Part shown: positions 43,612-52,795 of the stretch, in pieces
Layout: every line of letters begins with the position of its first letter
Position numbering within the stretch: the first letter of the stretch is position 1
Assembly: GCA_023957125.1 (NCBI GenBank)
Contig: JAMLHL010000010.1
Location: 1-64,000 of the forward strand
Length of the DNA stretch: 64,000 nt
Reading direction: 5' to 3'
Origin: Chitinophagaceae bacterium
GTDB taxonomy: Bacteria > Bacteroidota > Bacteroidia > Chitinophagales > Chitinophagaceae
The notes under the pieces: generated by a model
What the model was told of the DNA's origin: nothing
Seen by the model: the letters and a program-made list of their open reading frames with translations, nothing else
The model's database searches: none
Translations under genes and position numbers: made by a program

Positions 43612-46392
43612 ATGAAAAATGAACATCGCAAATTTAAGCGAAATTACATATTTACCTTCATCTTGCTGCTGCTTACAGTTGCAATTATGCATCACGGGAG
43701 AGCAAAAAACCAGTCTCCGTTCCCTTTTGACAATTATTTAACAGCCTGCAGCGATACGATCATCCCGGTAATTCAAACTGTTTCCATAAGAAAAAGAGAC
43801 ACCAATTTAGTAAAAATCCCGGAGGACTCTTTATCCCGGGATCTGGTGAAGCAGGTAAAAATTGATACGTTTCATGTCCGGATGTCGAAAGACTCAATAG
43901 ATGCCCCCGTGGAGTATGAAGCAAAAGACTCAATGATCCTCGACGTAACGGGCAGCAAGTTGTACCTCTTCGGGCAAACGAATGTAAATTACAAAGACGT
44001 AAACCTCAAGGCGCCGGAAATTGTTTTTGATCAGAAAACCAATCTGGTGAAAGCAAAATTAAAGTACGATACTGCAGGGAATATAATTGGCCCCGCATTT
44101 CTGAAACAAGGCGATATCAACACGATGAGCGATAGCCTGGAGTTTAACTTTAAAACTCAAAAAGGACTTACCCATAGCAGTTATTTTCAACAGAATGAAC
44201 TGTATAACCAGGCGCAGGTTGTCAAAAAAATAGACCAGGAAACCATCTATGCTTTTAAAGGACGTTTTACAACTTGTAACCTCGATACGCCGCATTTTGC
44301 TTTTCGTGCCAGAAAAATAAAATATATCAGCAACAAAGTGGCTGTTACCGGCCCCGTGGGTGTGGAGTTTGAAAACGTACCGGTGTTGCCGATCATCCTG
44401 CCCTTTGGGATGTTCCCTTTACAACAGGGCCGGCATTCCGGTTTTTTGCCCCCGCAATTTACCGTTACGGATGGTTTTGGACTGGGATTGGAAGGGTTGG
44501 GGTATTACAAAGTGATCAACGATAATTTTGATGTTACCACGCGTGCGGATATCTATTCCTACGGTAGCTGGCGCCTGAATTTTACGCCTACTTACAGGGT
44601 CAGGTACCGGTATAATGGTTCGTTAAATTTCAGTTACCAGAATACGCACCAGGGTTTTAAGGGAGATGCGGATTACGCTAAAAACAAGAGTTTCTATTTA
44701 ACCTGGAGCCATCGGATGGACAGCAAGGCCAGGCCGGGAGTGAATTTTTCTGCAAGTGTAAATGCCGGTTCCAGTTCTTATACCAAATACCTGCCCACTA
44801 ATGCGATCATAGATCAAAGCAACGGGGCGGGCGGTTTTTATAGTCAGCCGCAAAGCTTTGCTAACCATATGAGTTCTTCCATTTCTTTTCAGAAGTCCTG
44901 GATAGGAAGGCCTTATAACCTTTCGGTGAACCTGAATCACAGCCAGAACAACAATACCAGCGAGGTGACTCTCAATCTTCCGGATATTAATTTTAACGTA
45001 AATACCCTTTATCCTTTTCAGCCACGGGAAATGACCGGCTCGGGAAAATGGTATTATAAATTAGGGATCGGTTATACCGGCAGCGCCCGTGGACGCACCT
45101 CGTTTATTGATACGTCCTTCACATTTAAACAAATGATAGACACCTTTCAATGGGGTGCGCAGCATAATATTCCTATTTCATTGGCCCTGCCGCAATTTGG
45201 CGCCATACAAATCTCTCCGGGTTTTAGTTACCAGGAAAGATGGTACTCCCAAAAGCTGTTCAGGACATGGAACGATCAGACTAGAAAGGTGGACAGTACT
45301 ATTACCAAAGGCTTTTATACTGCGCGCGATATTTCCATGTCGGTCTCTTTCAGCACGGCCATGTTTGGCACGCTGAATATGAAAAACAAAAACGCCAAAG
45401 TGCAGGCCATCCGGCATGTCATGCGGCCACAGATGAGCGTGGGGTATAAGCCCGACCTTTCGAAGTTGTATTACGCCAATATCCAAACCGACACGATGGG
45501 ACGGCGACGAATGCTGTCGCTGTATGATGGCGGCGTATATGGTCCCTTCGGGTATGGTGAGTCGGGCAGCATAGGCTTCGGTATTGATAATTTTTTGGAG
45601 ATGAAGGTGAGGGAAAAGGCAGACACTACGAGAGAACAGGAGGGAGACGGGCTCAAAAAAGTGAAATTGATAGACGGATTCGGGATCACCAGCAGCTATA
45701 ATTTGTTAGCAGACTCTTTCCAGCTTTCCACCTTTAACCTGTATGCCCGCAGTACGCTGTTTGATAAAATTAATATTACGGCCAGCGCCAATGTGGATCC
45801 TTATCTGATTGACAGCATGGGTTTCAGGATCAATAAATACGCCTGGCAGGGCGAAAATTTTTCACTGGGTCGCTTTACCAACGGGAGCCTGTCGGTATCC
45901 ACCAGTTTTAAAAGCAAGGAGCGGGATAAAGACAAGAAAGCGGCTGACGATCAGTTTGCATACGACAACTATGATAATCTTACAGCAGATGAAATGGAGC
46001 AGCAGATGGATTATATCAGGAGAAATCCTTCGGAATTTGTTGACTTTAATATTCCCTGGTCTATCAATCTTTCCTATTCATTAAGTTTCAGTAAAATCCT
46101 CCGGAGGGATTACAGCGGCTTCGATACGCGGTTTACTTCCAGCGCGCAGTTCAACGGCGATTTTAGCTTAACCGAAAAATGGAAGATCGGCGCTAATGGT
46201 TATTTTGATTTTCAAACCCTGAAGATCCCCTCCTTTTCCATGTTCATCTCCCGCGAGATGCATTGCTGGCAGATGTCTATTAACGTAACGCCTTTTGGGC
46301 TCTGGCGCTCCTTCAATATCTCCATTTATCCGAAGTCCGGCATGCTTCGTGATCTCAAAATAAACCGCACCCGCACCTTCAGGAATAATTAG
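43612..46392 (+). CDS. lptD: LPS-assembly outer membrane protein LptD (putative)
   Basis: A 926-residue protein of Bacteroidota LptD type. The N-terminal helix (YIFTFILLLLTVAIMHHG) is a signal, followed by an OstA-like domain (DSMILDVTGSKLYLFGQTNV) and a large beta-barrel with many aromatic girdle residues. The N-terminal domain ends with GPVGVEFENVPVLPIILPFG, a typical barrel entry. The frame opens at 43585 (MAIFAACLC); ATG 43612 leaves a cleaner signal (MKNEHRKFKRN). The protein would insert LPS or lipooligosaccharide into the outer leaflet. It overlaps the convergent acyltransferase by 14 bases. Confidence 0.88.
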   Translation: MKNEHRKFKRNYIFTFILLLLTVAIMHHGRAKNQSPFPFDNYLTACSDTIIPVIQTVSIRKRDTNLVKIPEDSLSRDLVKQVKIDTFHVRMSKDSIDAPVEYEAKDSMILDVTGSKLYLFGQTNVNYKDVNLKAPEIVFDQKTNLVKAKLKYDTAGNIIGPAFLKQGDINTMSDSLEFNFKTQKGLTHSSYFQQNELYNQAQVVKKIDQETIYAFKGRFTTCNLDTPHFAFRARKIKYISNKVAVTGPVGVEFENVPVLPIILPFGMFPLQQGRHSGFLPPQFTVTDGFGLGLEGLGYYKVINDNFDVTTRADIYSYGSWRLNFTPTYRVRYRYNGSLNFSYQNTHQGFKGDADYAKNKSFYLTWSHRMDSKARPGVNFSASVNAGSSSYTKYLPTNAIIDQSNGAGGFYSQPQSFANHMSSSISFQKSWIGRPYNLSVNLNHSQNNNTSEVTLNLPDINFNVNTLYPFQPREMTGSGKWYYKLGIGYTGSARGRTSFIDTSFTFKQMIDTFQWGAQHNIPISLALPQFGAIQISPGFSYQERWYSQKLFRTWNDQTRKVDSTITKGFYTARDISMSVSFSTAMFGTLNMKNKNAKVQAIRHVMRPQMSVGYKPDLSKLYYANIQTDTMGRRRMLSLYDGGVYGPFGYGESGSIGFGIDNFLEMKVREKADTTREQEGDGLKKVKLIDGFGITSSYNLLADSFQLSTFNLYARSTLFDKINITASANVDPYLIDSMGFRINKYAWQGENFSLGRFTNGSLSVSTSFKSKERDKDKKAADDQFAYDNYDNLTADEMEQQMDYIRRNPSEFVDFNIPWSINLSYSLSFSKILRRDYSGFDTRFTSSAQFNGDFSLTEKWKIGANGYFDFQTLKIPSFSMFISREMHCWQMSINVTPFGLWRSFNISIYPKSGMLRDLKINRTRTFRNN

Positions 46393-47131
46393 GTGCATTG
46401 CGTTGATAATAGTCGTACATAATATGGAATATCTTATCTTTTAACCCGGCAACGGTGTCTTCGGGTTGCACGGATACGGGTTCCAGAAATTGCATATAGA
46501 TGGTTGCCGGCCGCAGGTAAAACGGTTTGCTGCTTCCCGGCAGCACTTTTTTAGTATTGAATATTAAAACAGGAATGATGGATTTGCCGGTGTCCCTGGC
46601 TAATTTAAAAGCGCCGTCGTGAAAGGATTTCAATGGCTCGTTGGTCTTATTCCTGGTACCCTCGGGATAAATACACATATGAAGCCCGGCGTCGAGTACT
46701 GCCTTCATTTTCCCCAGGCTTTCCTTACGGCTGCGATCACTTTTCCGGTCCACCAGCACCGAGCCCCTGGAGTAAATCAGTCCGAATAAAGGTATCCTGG
46801 CCAGTTCGGCTTTTGCGATCGTTTTGTTGGGGCCGGGGATCTGTGGCGTGGTAAGAGGAATATCCATATATGAATTGTGGTTGCTGACCACGATATAATT
46901 CTGTCCTTTTTGAAAATTTTCTTTCCCCTTTACAACGATCCTGCAGCCGATCATCAGCAGGAAAAACTCCATCCAGGGTTTGGAGATTCGACGAAAGATT
47001 TCGGTTCCCGCCGGGTCTTTAATGAAATTGGTAAGCCATATAGGAATAACCATAATAAGGAGCGTACTGATAAAAACGATCGCCCCCCATAAAGCCCAGA
47101 TCCGCCCCAATATGTTTTTAATGATGGTCAT
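46379..47131 (-). CDS. plsC: 1-acyl-sn-glycerol-3-phosphate acyltransferase (PlsC family)
   Basis: A 250-residue membrane-bound acyltransferase for phosphatidic acid synthesis. An N-terminal membrane helix (ALWGAIVFISTLLIMVIPIW) is followed by the catalytic HX4D motif in VVSNHNSYMDIP (about residues 80-91), the glycerol-phosphate-binding YPEGTRNKTNEPLKSFHDG and a late PVLIFNT strand. It starts far from any gene on its strand. Overlap with lptD at the 3' end is tail to tail. Whether it uses acyl-ACP or acyl-CoA cannot be told; the short, single-helix form resembles typical bacterial PlsC. Confidence 0.9.
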   Translation of the reverse strand: MTIIKNILGRIWALWGAIVFISTLLIMVIPIWLTNFIKDPAGTEIFRRISKPWMEFFLLMIGCRIVVKGKENFQKGQNYIVVSNHNSYMDIPLTTPQIPGPNKTIAKAELARIPLFGLIYSRGSVLVDRKSDRSRKESLGKMKAVLDAGLHMCIYPEGTRNKTNEPLKSFHDGAFKLARDTGKSIIPVLIFNTKKVLPGSSKPFYLRPATIYMQFLEPVSVQPEDTVAGLKDKIFHIMYDYYQRNAPNYS

Positions 47132-47206
47132 GTTGCCTGAAGGATTTAGCCGGTTGCAAAGTTTGGAATATAAAGTGAAAGTTGGGCGTCAAATAATAAA
47201 TTCCCC

Positions 47207-47255
47207 GAATCTCAAATTTCAAATTCTAAATCTCAAATTTCAAATTTCAAATCAT
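47207..47255. repeat. Heptanucleotide array (seven AAATYTY units) overlapping the end of ung
   Basis: Seven consecutive 7-mers (GAATCTC, AAATTTC, AAATTCT, AAATCTC, AAATTTC, AAATTTC, AAATCAT) run into and over the ung stop codon (47247-47249 on the minus strand). The same unit family precedes coaD and prpD. Confidence 0.7.
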
Positions 47256-47921
47256 CCAGTTGATGGGATCTTTTCCCTGCCGCGACAACAATTCATTTGT
47301 TTTTGAAAAATGTTTACAATTAAAAAAGCCTTTATCGGCCGAAAAAGGAGAGGGGTGGGCAGCTTTTAGTATAAAATGTTTGGTTTCATCAATGAGCGCT
47401 TGCTTCTGCTGGGCAAATCTTCCCCATAAAAGAAAGATCACGCCTGTTTTTTGACCGGATATTTTTTGTATTACTGCGTCCGTAAAAACCGACCAGCCGA
47501 TCTGGGCATGACTGTTGGGTTCATTCGCCCTTACGGTTAAGGATGCATTTAATAGCAACACCCCCTGCCGGGCCCACGGTGTAAGATTTCCTTTTTTAAA
47601 AGACATGCTGATGCCTATATCCGATTGTATCTCCTTATAGATATTGATCAGGGAGGGCGGGGGAGGTACACCATCCTGAACCGAAAAGCATAGTCCGTGG
47701 GCCTGTCCCGGCCCATGATAAGGATCCTGTCCTAATATTACTACTTTCAGCTCCCCGAAAGGCGTTTGCTCAAAGGCGTTGAAGATAAGCGGACCGGGAG
47801 GATAAATGGTTTTCCCTGCCATTTTCTCCGTTTTCAAAAAAAGAACGATCTGTTCAAAATAAGGCTTTTCAAATTCATCTTTTAATAGGGCCTTCCAACC
47901 GGGCTCAATCTTTACCTCCAT
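47247..47921 (-). CDS. ung: Uracil-DNA glycosylase
   Basis: A 224-residue family 1 UDG that removes uracil from DNA. The catalytic water-activating motif VVILGQDPYHGPGQAHG (about residues 57-73) and the C-terminal AHPSPFSADKGF are intact. The frame stays open into the AT-rich tract up to 48014, but ATG 47921 (MEVKIEPGWKALLKDEFEKP) gives the normal family length. Its stop codon lies inside a heptanucleotide repeat array. Confidence 0.96.
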   Translation of the reverse strand: MEVKIEPGWKALLKDEFEKPYFEQIVLFLKTEKMAGKTIYPPGPLIFNAFEQTPFGELKVVILGQDPYHGPGQAHGLCFSVQDGVPPPPSLINIYKEIQSDIGISMSFKKGNLTPWARQGVLLLNASLTVRANEPNSHAQIGWSVFTDAVIQKISGQKTGVIFLLWGRFAQQKQALIDETKHFILKAAHPSPFSADKGFFNCKHFSKTNELLSRQGKDPINWMI

Positions 47922-47934
47922 AACCTGTTTGTTA

Positions 47935-48103
47935 TTAATAAAAACGTAAGCTAAAAAATTATTTTCAATATTATTTATATATAGTAAAATAATATTAAAA
48001 ATGATTATAAACATTATTATAACTTTATATTAATAAGATTAAAAAATTTAATTAATTAATTTTTTATTTTTATATTATAATTATTTTATTCTATTTTTAT
48101 CAA
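47935..48103. other. Extremely AT-rich intergenic tract
   Basis: About 165 bases between the divergent ung and 61-residue genes contain only a handful of G or C. Runs such as AATTAATTAATTTTTTATTTTTATATT dominate. No reading frame or RNA is supported. It may hold promoters for both genes (TCTATTTTTATC just before 48104), act as an intrinsically bent upstream element, or be a nucleoid-protein target. Confidence 0.5.
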
Positions 48104-48289
48104 ATGAAAAATAAGAGGAAAGCCGGAGGGGGGAGGAAGAAGTTGCCACCTGAGTTGTTGAAACAGGCTGTAACCTTATTTATAGAGACAAAATATATTG
48201 ATGCCGCAGGGGGAATAGAGGCAATGAAAGAGTACCTGTATAAAAAATCCATATCTCTGAAACAACCAGGTAGCAATTCCCCAACCTAA
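48104..48289 (+). CDS. Small basic protein of unknown function (61 residues)
   Basis: A 61-residue protein with a strongly basic, Gly-rich N-terminus (MKNKRKAGGGRKKLPPELLK) and a helical middle (AVTLFIETKYIDAAGGIEAM). It resembles small Bacteroidota proteins of similar size, but I cannot name a family. It stands alone with a good terminator directly after the stop and an AT-only promoter region. DNA or RNA binding is a guess from charge. Confidence 0.6.
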   Translation: MKNKRKAGGGRKKLPPELLKQAVTLFIETKYIDAAGGIEAMKEYLYKKSISLKQPGSNSPT

Positions 48290-48325
48290 ACCCCGATGCC
48301 TTTTCGGGGTTTTTTCCTTTTTTTT
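48289..48325 (+). terminator. Rho-independent terminator after the 61-residue gene
   Basis: AACCCCGA (48289-48296) and TCGGGGTT (48304-48311) pair around a 7-base loop and run into a long T-rich tract. The stem begins at the last base of the stop codon. Confidence 0.85.
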
Positions 48326-48403
48326 ACGGGATCCTGTGTATAATTCGTTAATAACAATGAGGGTTGTGAAAATTGCCTTCCTTAATTTTCATTTTTATTC
48401 AGC

Positions 48404-48411
48404 TAATTTTG
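48404..48411 (+). promoter_or_regulatory. -7 promoter box of smc
   Basis: TAATTTTG is a perfect TAnnTTTG, 25 bases before the GTG start at 48437. No -33 TTTG is at standard spacing. Confidence 0.55.
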
Positions 48412-48436
48412 TCCATTCTATAAAAAATATTGAACT

Positions 48437-51400
48437 GTGCGTTTAAAGAGTCTGGAAATCAAGGGTTTTAAGAGTTTTGCCGACAAAACTACCATCAATT
48501 TTGACCAGGGGATAACCGGTATCATTGGCCCCAACGGCTGTGGTAAGAGTAATATTATTGATTCCATTCGCTGGGTTATCGGGGAGCATAAGATCAGCAA
48601 CCTGAGAAGTGAGAATCTGGAAAGCCTGGTTTTTAACGGGTCGCGTACCCGGAGCGCCAGTGGCTTAGCCGAGGTAAGTCTCACCTTTGAGAACACCCGG
48701 AATCTGCTTCCTACCGAATTCAGCACGGTTACCGTTACCCGGAAATTTTATAAAAGCGGGGAAAGTGAATACCGGCTGAATGATGTAAACTGCCGCCTTA
48801 AGGATATTCATAACCTGTTTTTAGATACGGGAGTCAGCACCGACAGTTACGCTATTATTGAGTTGGGCATGGTGGACGACATCATCAAGGACAAGGACAA
48901 CAGCCGCCGCCGCATGTTGGAGCAGGCTGCCGGCATTACGATCTATAAAACCCGAAAGCGCGAGGCTAAACTGAAATTAGATGCTACTGAGCAGGATTTG
49001 GCCCGGATAGAAGATTTGTTATTTGAGATCAATAACCAGTTGAAGAGTTTAGAGAGTCAGGCAAAAAAAGCGGAAAAGTATTACGAGATCAAAAAGGAAT
49101 ACCGCGAACTGAGCGTAGAACTGGCAAAGGCGGCGTTGGAAGGTTTTAATATCACTTACAAAGAGCTGAATGAGCAACAGCAGCAGGAAACGGATAAGCG
49201 CTTTGAACTGGAAGCCTCAATCGCAGGGGATGAATCCGTCATAGAGCAGGAAAAATTAGGTTTTGTTGAGCAGGAAAAGCAGTTGCAGGAAATGCAGCAT
49301 GCTTTTAATGATCTGTTGGGCACGGTGCGCAGTAAGGAAAATGAAAAGAGCCTGGGGGAGCAGCGTTTACAGTACCTGAAGGAGCGGGAAAACAGCCTGG
49401 GTGATTTTCTCGAAAAATCGGGAGGGCAGTTAAAAGGGTTAGAAGAAAGCATTGCCTTTACAGCAGAACAAATAGCCGATGAAGAAGGCAAACTGGAAGA
49501 GTTTAAAGATAAAGTGGACGGTCTGAAGGACGCCGTAGAAGAGAAGCGACATACCTTTGATGAAAAGCGGGCTGCAATAGACATTCTGCGGAGAGACAAC
49601 CAGGCTTTGCAACGCCGTCAGTTTGACGCCGAAAAGCAGGTAGCGGTGGCCGATACTTCGATTCAGAATATTCAGCGTTCCATTATCCAGTCGGAAGAAG
49701 AACAGGCGCAACGCAAAGCCCAGATAGCCGGACTGGAAAAAGAGAAGGAAGATAAAGACGCCGAACTGGAAGAGAAACGTACCGATCTCAGGCAGCTCCA
49801 GGAACAGCATGAACATACCAAAGAGCAGATCCTGCATACCCAGGCCGCGCTGGAAACACTGCGCAGTAAATTGGCGGAAGAAAACCGGAAACTGGATGCC
49901 CGAAAGAATGAACACGCCTTATTGAAGAGCCTTATTGATTCTATGGAAGGGTATCCCGAAAGTGTAAAGTTTTTGCACAACAACCCGGGGTGGAATCATA
50001 CGGCGCCGATTTTATCCGATATTATTTATGTGAAGGAAGATTATCGCGCGGCGCTGGAAAATGTATTGGAACCCTATCTTAATTATTATGTGGTAAACAG
50101 CCTTGAAGAGGGGTTGCAGGCGGTGAAACTGTTGGATGCCAACCAAAAAGGAAAAGCCAATTTCTTTTTGTTGGACCGGGTAAACGGTTTCAGTGATACG
50201 CAACATAACCAACCTGTTGATACCATCCCCGCGATGGAGGTGATAGAGGTAGATTCAAAATACCGAAAGCTGGCCGGATACCTGTTGAGTAATGTATATA
50301 TAGCCGAAAACGAGGAGGCGCTGCAGAATAGTAACGGTACTGTTATTCTGGAGAAGCATGGAAGGTTTGTAAAAGGTAAATATTCACTCACCGGCGGGAG
50401 CGTGGGCCTGTTCGAAGGAAAGAAAATAGGGCGGGCCAAGAACCTGGTGAAATTGCAGGAGGAAATTGATGCGCAGGAATTGGTGGTGATGGATCTGAAA
50501 TCTGAGATACAGACAAAGCATAACGAGGTGACCGGTTATAGTCAGCAGTTGAAGGAGCAGTCCATACGGCAGACCCAGGAGGCCATCAGCCAATTGACCA
50601 ACCAGGCCTTTGCTTTGCAGAACAAGATGGAAAACCTGTTGCAGATGGAAGAAAACGGCAGCAGAAGGCTGGAGGCATTCAGGATGCAGTTACAGGACAA
50701 CCATGATAGTATTGCCGAGGTGAGAGAAGAACTGGAAAAGCTGAATAACCAGTTGCAGGACCTGCAGGATAAATTGCGGGCCGCGGAACAGGATTACGCC
50801 ACCGCGGAACAGGAATATAATTTTGCCAATGCAGCCTATAATGACAGTAATCTTCAGTTTACCCGCCTGCAAAGCAAGGTGAATGCCTTAAAGCAGGAAC
50901 ATCAGTTTAAAAGCGGGCAGTTGTCTGATCTTAAGGTTCAGATTGAAAACAGTAATAAACAGTTGGAAGAAATAACCGCTGCGATTATCCAGACGGATGA
51001 CGCATTGAAGAACACGGTTGAAACCCTGCACCATATGCTGCGGAAAAAAGATGAAGAGGAAAAGGAATTGAACGAAGCAGACCAGGCGTATTATAACCGG
51101 CGCAACGCGTTGAATGAAATGGAAAGCGCATTACGCGCCAAACAAAAGGAGAAAGAGCAACTGGATCAGTTGATGAATGGAATTAAGGATCAGTTGAGTG
51201 AATTGAAGTTGCAGTTGGCCGGGATGAAGGAAAGGCTGCATGTGGAGTTTAAAGTAGATTTGGATAAAATCCTGGATGAACCACGGAACACCCAAACGGC
51301 ACTGGAGGATTTGCAAAATTCCTGCGACCGGATGAAAAAAAGGCTGGAAAACATGGGAGAAGTGAACCCCACCGCCATTGAAGCGTTCCAGGAAATGAAA

Positions 51401-51958
51401 AAGAGATATGAATTTATCCTGGAGCAGAAAAACGATTTGGTAACGGCAAAGGATAGCCTGTTGCAGACAATCCAGGAAGTGGAAGCTACGGCCAATCAAA
51501 AATTCCTGGAGACTTTCAACAAGGTGAGAGACAATTTTCAAAAGGTATTTAAAGCTTTGTTTACCGAGGAAGATACGGCGGATATATTGCTGGAAAATCC
51601 CGAAAACCTGGCGGAAACCGGTATTGATATAGTTGCCAAGCCAAAGGGGAAACGGCCCTCATCTATTACCCAATTAAGCGGAGGGGAGAAAACGCTGACG
51701 GCAACAGCTTTGCTGTTCGCTATTTACCTGATCAAGCCTGCTCCGTTTTGTATTCTTGATGAAGTGGACGCGCCTTTGGATGACGCCAATGTGAACAAAT
51801 TCACGAACATGATCCGCCAGTTTAGTGAAAACTCCCAGTTCATCATCATTACTCATAATAAAATGACGATGTCCACTGTGGATATTATTTATGGGGTAAC
51901 GATGCAGGAGCCGGGCGTAAGTAAGCTGGTTCCGGTGGATTTCCGGGGATTGAATTAG
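48437..51958 (+). CDS. smc: Chromosome segregation ATPase SMC
   Basis: An 1173-residue SMC protein that compacts and segregates chromosomes with ScpA/ScpB. The N-terminal head has Walker A in GPNGCGKSNIIDSIRW (residues about 32-47). A long coiled coil leads to a hinge (about 520-660) and returns to the C-terminal head with the signature LSGGEKTLTATALLFA and Walker B FCILDEVDAPLDDANV. The start codon is GTG; the conserved RLKSLEIKGFKSFADKT follows directly. ScpA/ScpB genes are not in the window. Confidence 0.97.
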   Translation: MRLKSLEIKGFKSFADKTTINFDQGITGIIGPNGCGKSNIIDSIRWVIGEHKISNLRSENLESLVFNGSRTRSASGLAEVSLTFENTRNLLPTEFSTVTVTRKFYKSGESEYRLNDVNCRLKDIHNLFLDTGVSTDSYAIIELGMVDDIIKDKDNSRRRMLEQAAGITIYKTRKREAKLKLDATEQDLARIEDLLFEINNQLKSLESQAKKAEKYYEIKKEYRELSVELAKAALEGFNITYKELNEQQQQETDKRFELEASIAGDESVIEQEKLGFVEQEKQLQEMQHAFNDLLGTVRSKENEKSLGEQRLQYLKERENSLGDFLEKSGGQLKGLEESIAFTAEQIADEEGKLEEFKDKVDGLKDAVEEKRHTFDEKRAAIDILRRDNQALQRRQFDAEKQVAVADTSIQNIQRSIIQSEEEQAQRKAQIAGLEKEKEDKDAELEEKRTDLRQLQEQHEHTKEQILHTQAALETLRSKLAEENRKLDARKNEHALLKSLIDSMEGYPESVKFLHNNPGWNHTAPILSDIIYVKEDYRAALENVLEPYLNYYVVNSLEEGLQAVKLLDANQKGKANFFLLDRVNGFSDTQHNQPVDTIPAMEVIEVDSKYRKLAGYLLSNVYIAENEEALQNSNGTVILEKHGRFVKGKYSLTGGSVGLFEGKKIGRAKNLVKLQEEIDAQELVVMDLKSEIQTKHNEVTGYSQQLKEQSIRQTQEAISQLTNQAFALQNKMENLLQMEENGSRRLEAFRMQLQDNHDSIAEVREELEKLNNQLQDLQDKLRAAEQDYATAEQEYNFANAAYNDSNLQFTRLQSKVNALKQEHQFKSGQLSDLKVQIENSNKQLEEITAAIIQTDDALKNTVETLHHMLRKKDEEEKELNEADQAYYNRRNALNEMESALRAKQKEKEQLDQLMNGIKDQLSELKLQLAGMKERLHVEFKVDLDKILDEPRNTQTALEDLQNSCDRMKKRLENMGEVNPTAIEAFQEMKKRYEFILEQKNDLVTAKDSLLQTIQEVEATANQKFLETFNKVRDNFQKVFKALFTEEDTADILLENPENLAETGIDIVAKPKGKRPSSITQLSGGEKTLTATALLFAIYLIKPAPFCILDEVDAPLDDANVNKFTNMIRQFSENSQFIIITHNKMTMSTVDIIYGVTMQEPGVSKLVPVDFRGLN

Positions 51959-52232
51959 TCATCGCAAAAGCGGACCGCTATGCGAAGCTCTCTCCGCCTC
52001 GCATCACTTTCTTATCGAGTTCCCGGCAATAAACTGACCTTTCATTAAACAGCGTATTCATCGAAAAGCGCACAACCGGATGACGGAATGACGCCGTTGC
52101 CGGAGGCAACAGCAAAGTCGTGCGTGATGAAGACGCCACGCGCAGCGGATTTGAATGATATATCTCAAAGATGATATGGCAGGGGGTAAGCAATCAAAAA
52201 GCCGGAACCCTTGTTAAGTCTATCTTAAAAAC
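51959..52232. other. Intergenic region with short inverted repeats, no gene seen
   Basis: About 270 bases after smc and before the IS200-like element. GTTGCC and GGCAAC (near 52093-52107) form a small hairpin. Short frames on the minus strand have repetitive, Ser/Arg/Leu-rich translations without motifs and are not credible genes. Base composition is more GC-rich than the flanks. Confidence 0.4.
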
Positions 52233-52251
52233 CCACCGCCTGTGGCGGTGG
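52233..52251. repeat. Left-end hairpin of the IS200-like element
   Basis: CCACCGCC-TGT-GGCGGTGG is a perfect 8-bp stem with a 3-base loop, about 40 bases before the transposase ATG. It has the shape and position of the TnpA-recognised left-end hairpin. Confidence 0.75.
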
Positions 52252-52292
52252 TAATGTTTTTTAGGCTATGCCGAAAGTTTTAGCTTTATGAG

Positions 52293-52745
52293 ATGAGCAA
52301 ATATAAGAAACTGTCGCATGTAGTCTATAAGTGTGATTATCACATTGTTTGGGTTTCGAAGTATCGATTTCGGATTTTAACTGGTAAGGTTGGTAAGCTG
52401 ATGTCGGTAGATATAAGGATGTATAGTGAATGGTTGGGTTGCGAGATAGTAGAACTGAACGTTCAAACGGATCATGTGCATGTTGTAGTGAGTATTCCTC
52501 CAAAAGTTTCTGTATCAACGTATATGGGAACCGTAAAGGGGAAAACAGCGATCAAGGTGTTTAAGAGTTATCCGATGTTGAAGAAACGTCCTTATTGGGG
52601 GAATCATTTTTGGGCAAGGGGTTATTTTGTGAATACGGTAGGCATAAATGAAGATTTGATAAGACGGTATGTGAAGTATCAAGAAGGAGAGGAACGTAAG
52701 GAAGAAAGTAACCAATTGGGCTTCGACTTTGACCTTGGAAGTTAG
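52293..52745 (+). CDS. tnpA: IS200/IS605-family transposase TnpA (Y1 HUH)
   Basis: A 150-residue single-strand DNA transposase. The HUH metal motif is in TDHVHVVVSIPPK (residues about 61-73) and the nucleophile tyrosine is in LIRRYVKYQEG (about residue 128). The start MSKYKKLSHVVYKCDYHIVW is characteristic. It acts as a dimer that cuts and joins hairpin ends. A charged tail (EGEERKEESNQ) follows the catalytic helix. The length is normal and the frame intact, so the element may be active. REP-associated transposases are relatives, which matters for the palindromes at 56037-56598. Confidence 0.93.
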   Translation: MSKYKKLSHVVYKCDYHIVWVSKYRFRILTGKVGKLMSVDIRMYSEWLGCEIVELNVQTDHVHVVVSIPPKVSVSTYMGTVKGKTAIKVFKSYPMLKKRPYWGNHFWARGYFVNTVGINEDLIRRYVKYQEGEERKEESNQLGFDFDLGS

Positions 52746-52766
52746 CCTTTGGCTTCAACCATAAAT

Positions 52767-52785
52767 CCACCTGCTTTGCAGGTGG
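52767..52785. repeat. Right-end hairpin of the IS200-like element
   Basis: CCACCTGC-TTT-GCAGGTGG is a perfect 8-bp stem with a 3-base loop, 22 bases after the transposase stop. It matches the left-end hairpin in length and in the CCACC/GGTGG arms. Confidence 0.75.
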
Positions 52786-52795
52786 TAGTTTAGTC

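Larger units (their letters stand above)
52226..52795 (+). mobile_element. IS200/IS605-type element with tnpA only
   Basis: A single Y1 transposase gene is bracketed by two subterminal hairpins of matching design: 52233-52251 and 52767-52785. IS200/IS605 elements carry such hairpins instead of terminal inverted repeats and make no target duplication. There is no tnpB. The exact ends cannot be fixed without an empty site; the limits given are approximate (within about 10-20 bases). Confidence 0.75.

Noticed and set aside
51978..52193. 71-codon minus frame after smc
   Set aside because: Ser/Leu/Pro-rich translation of a repeat-like GC-rich stretch; nothing to support a gene.
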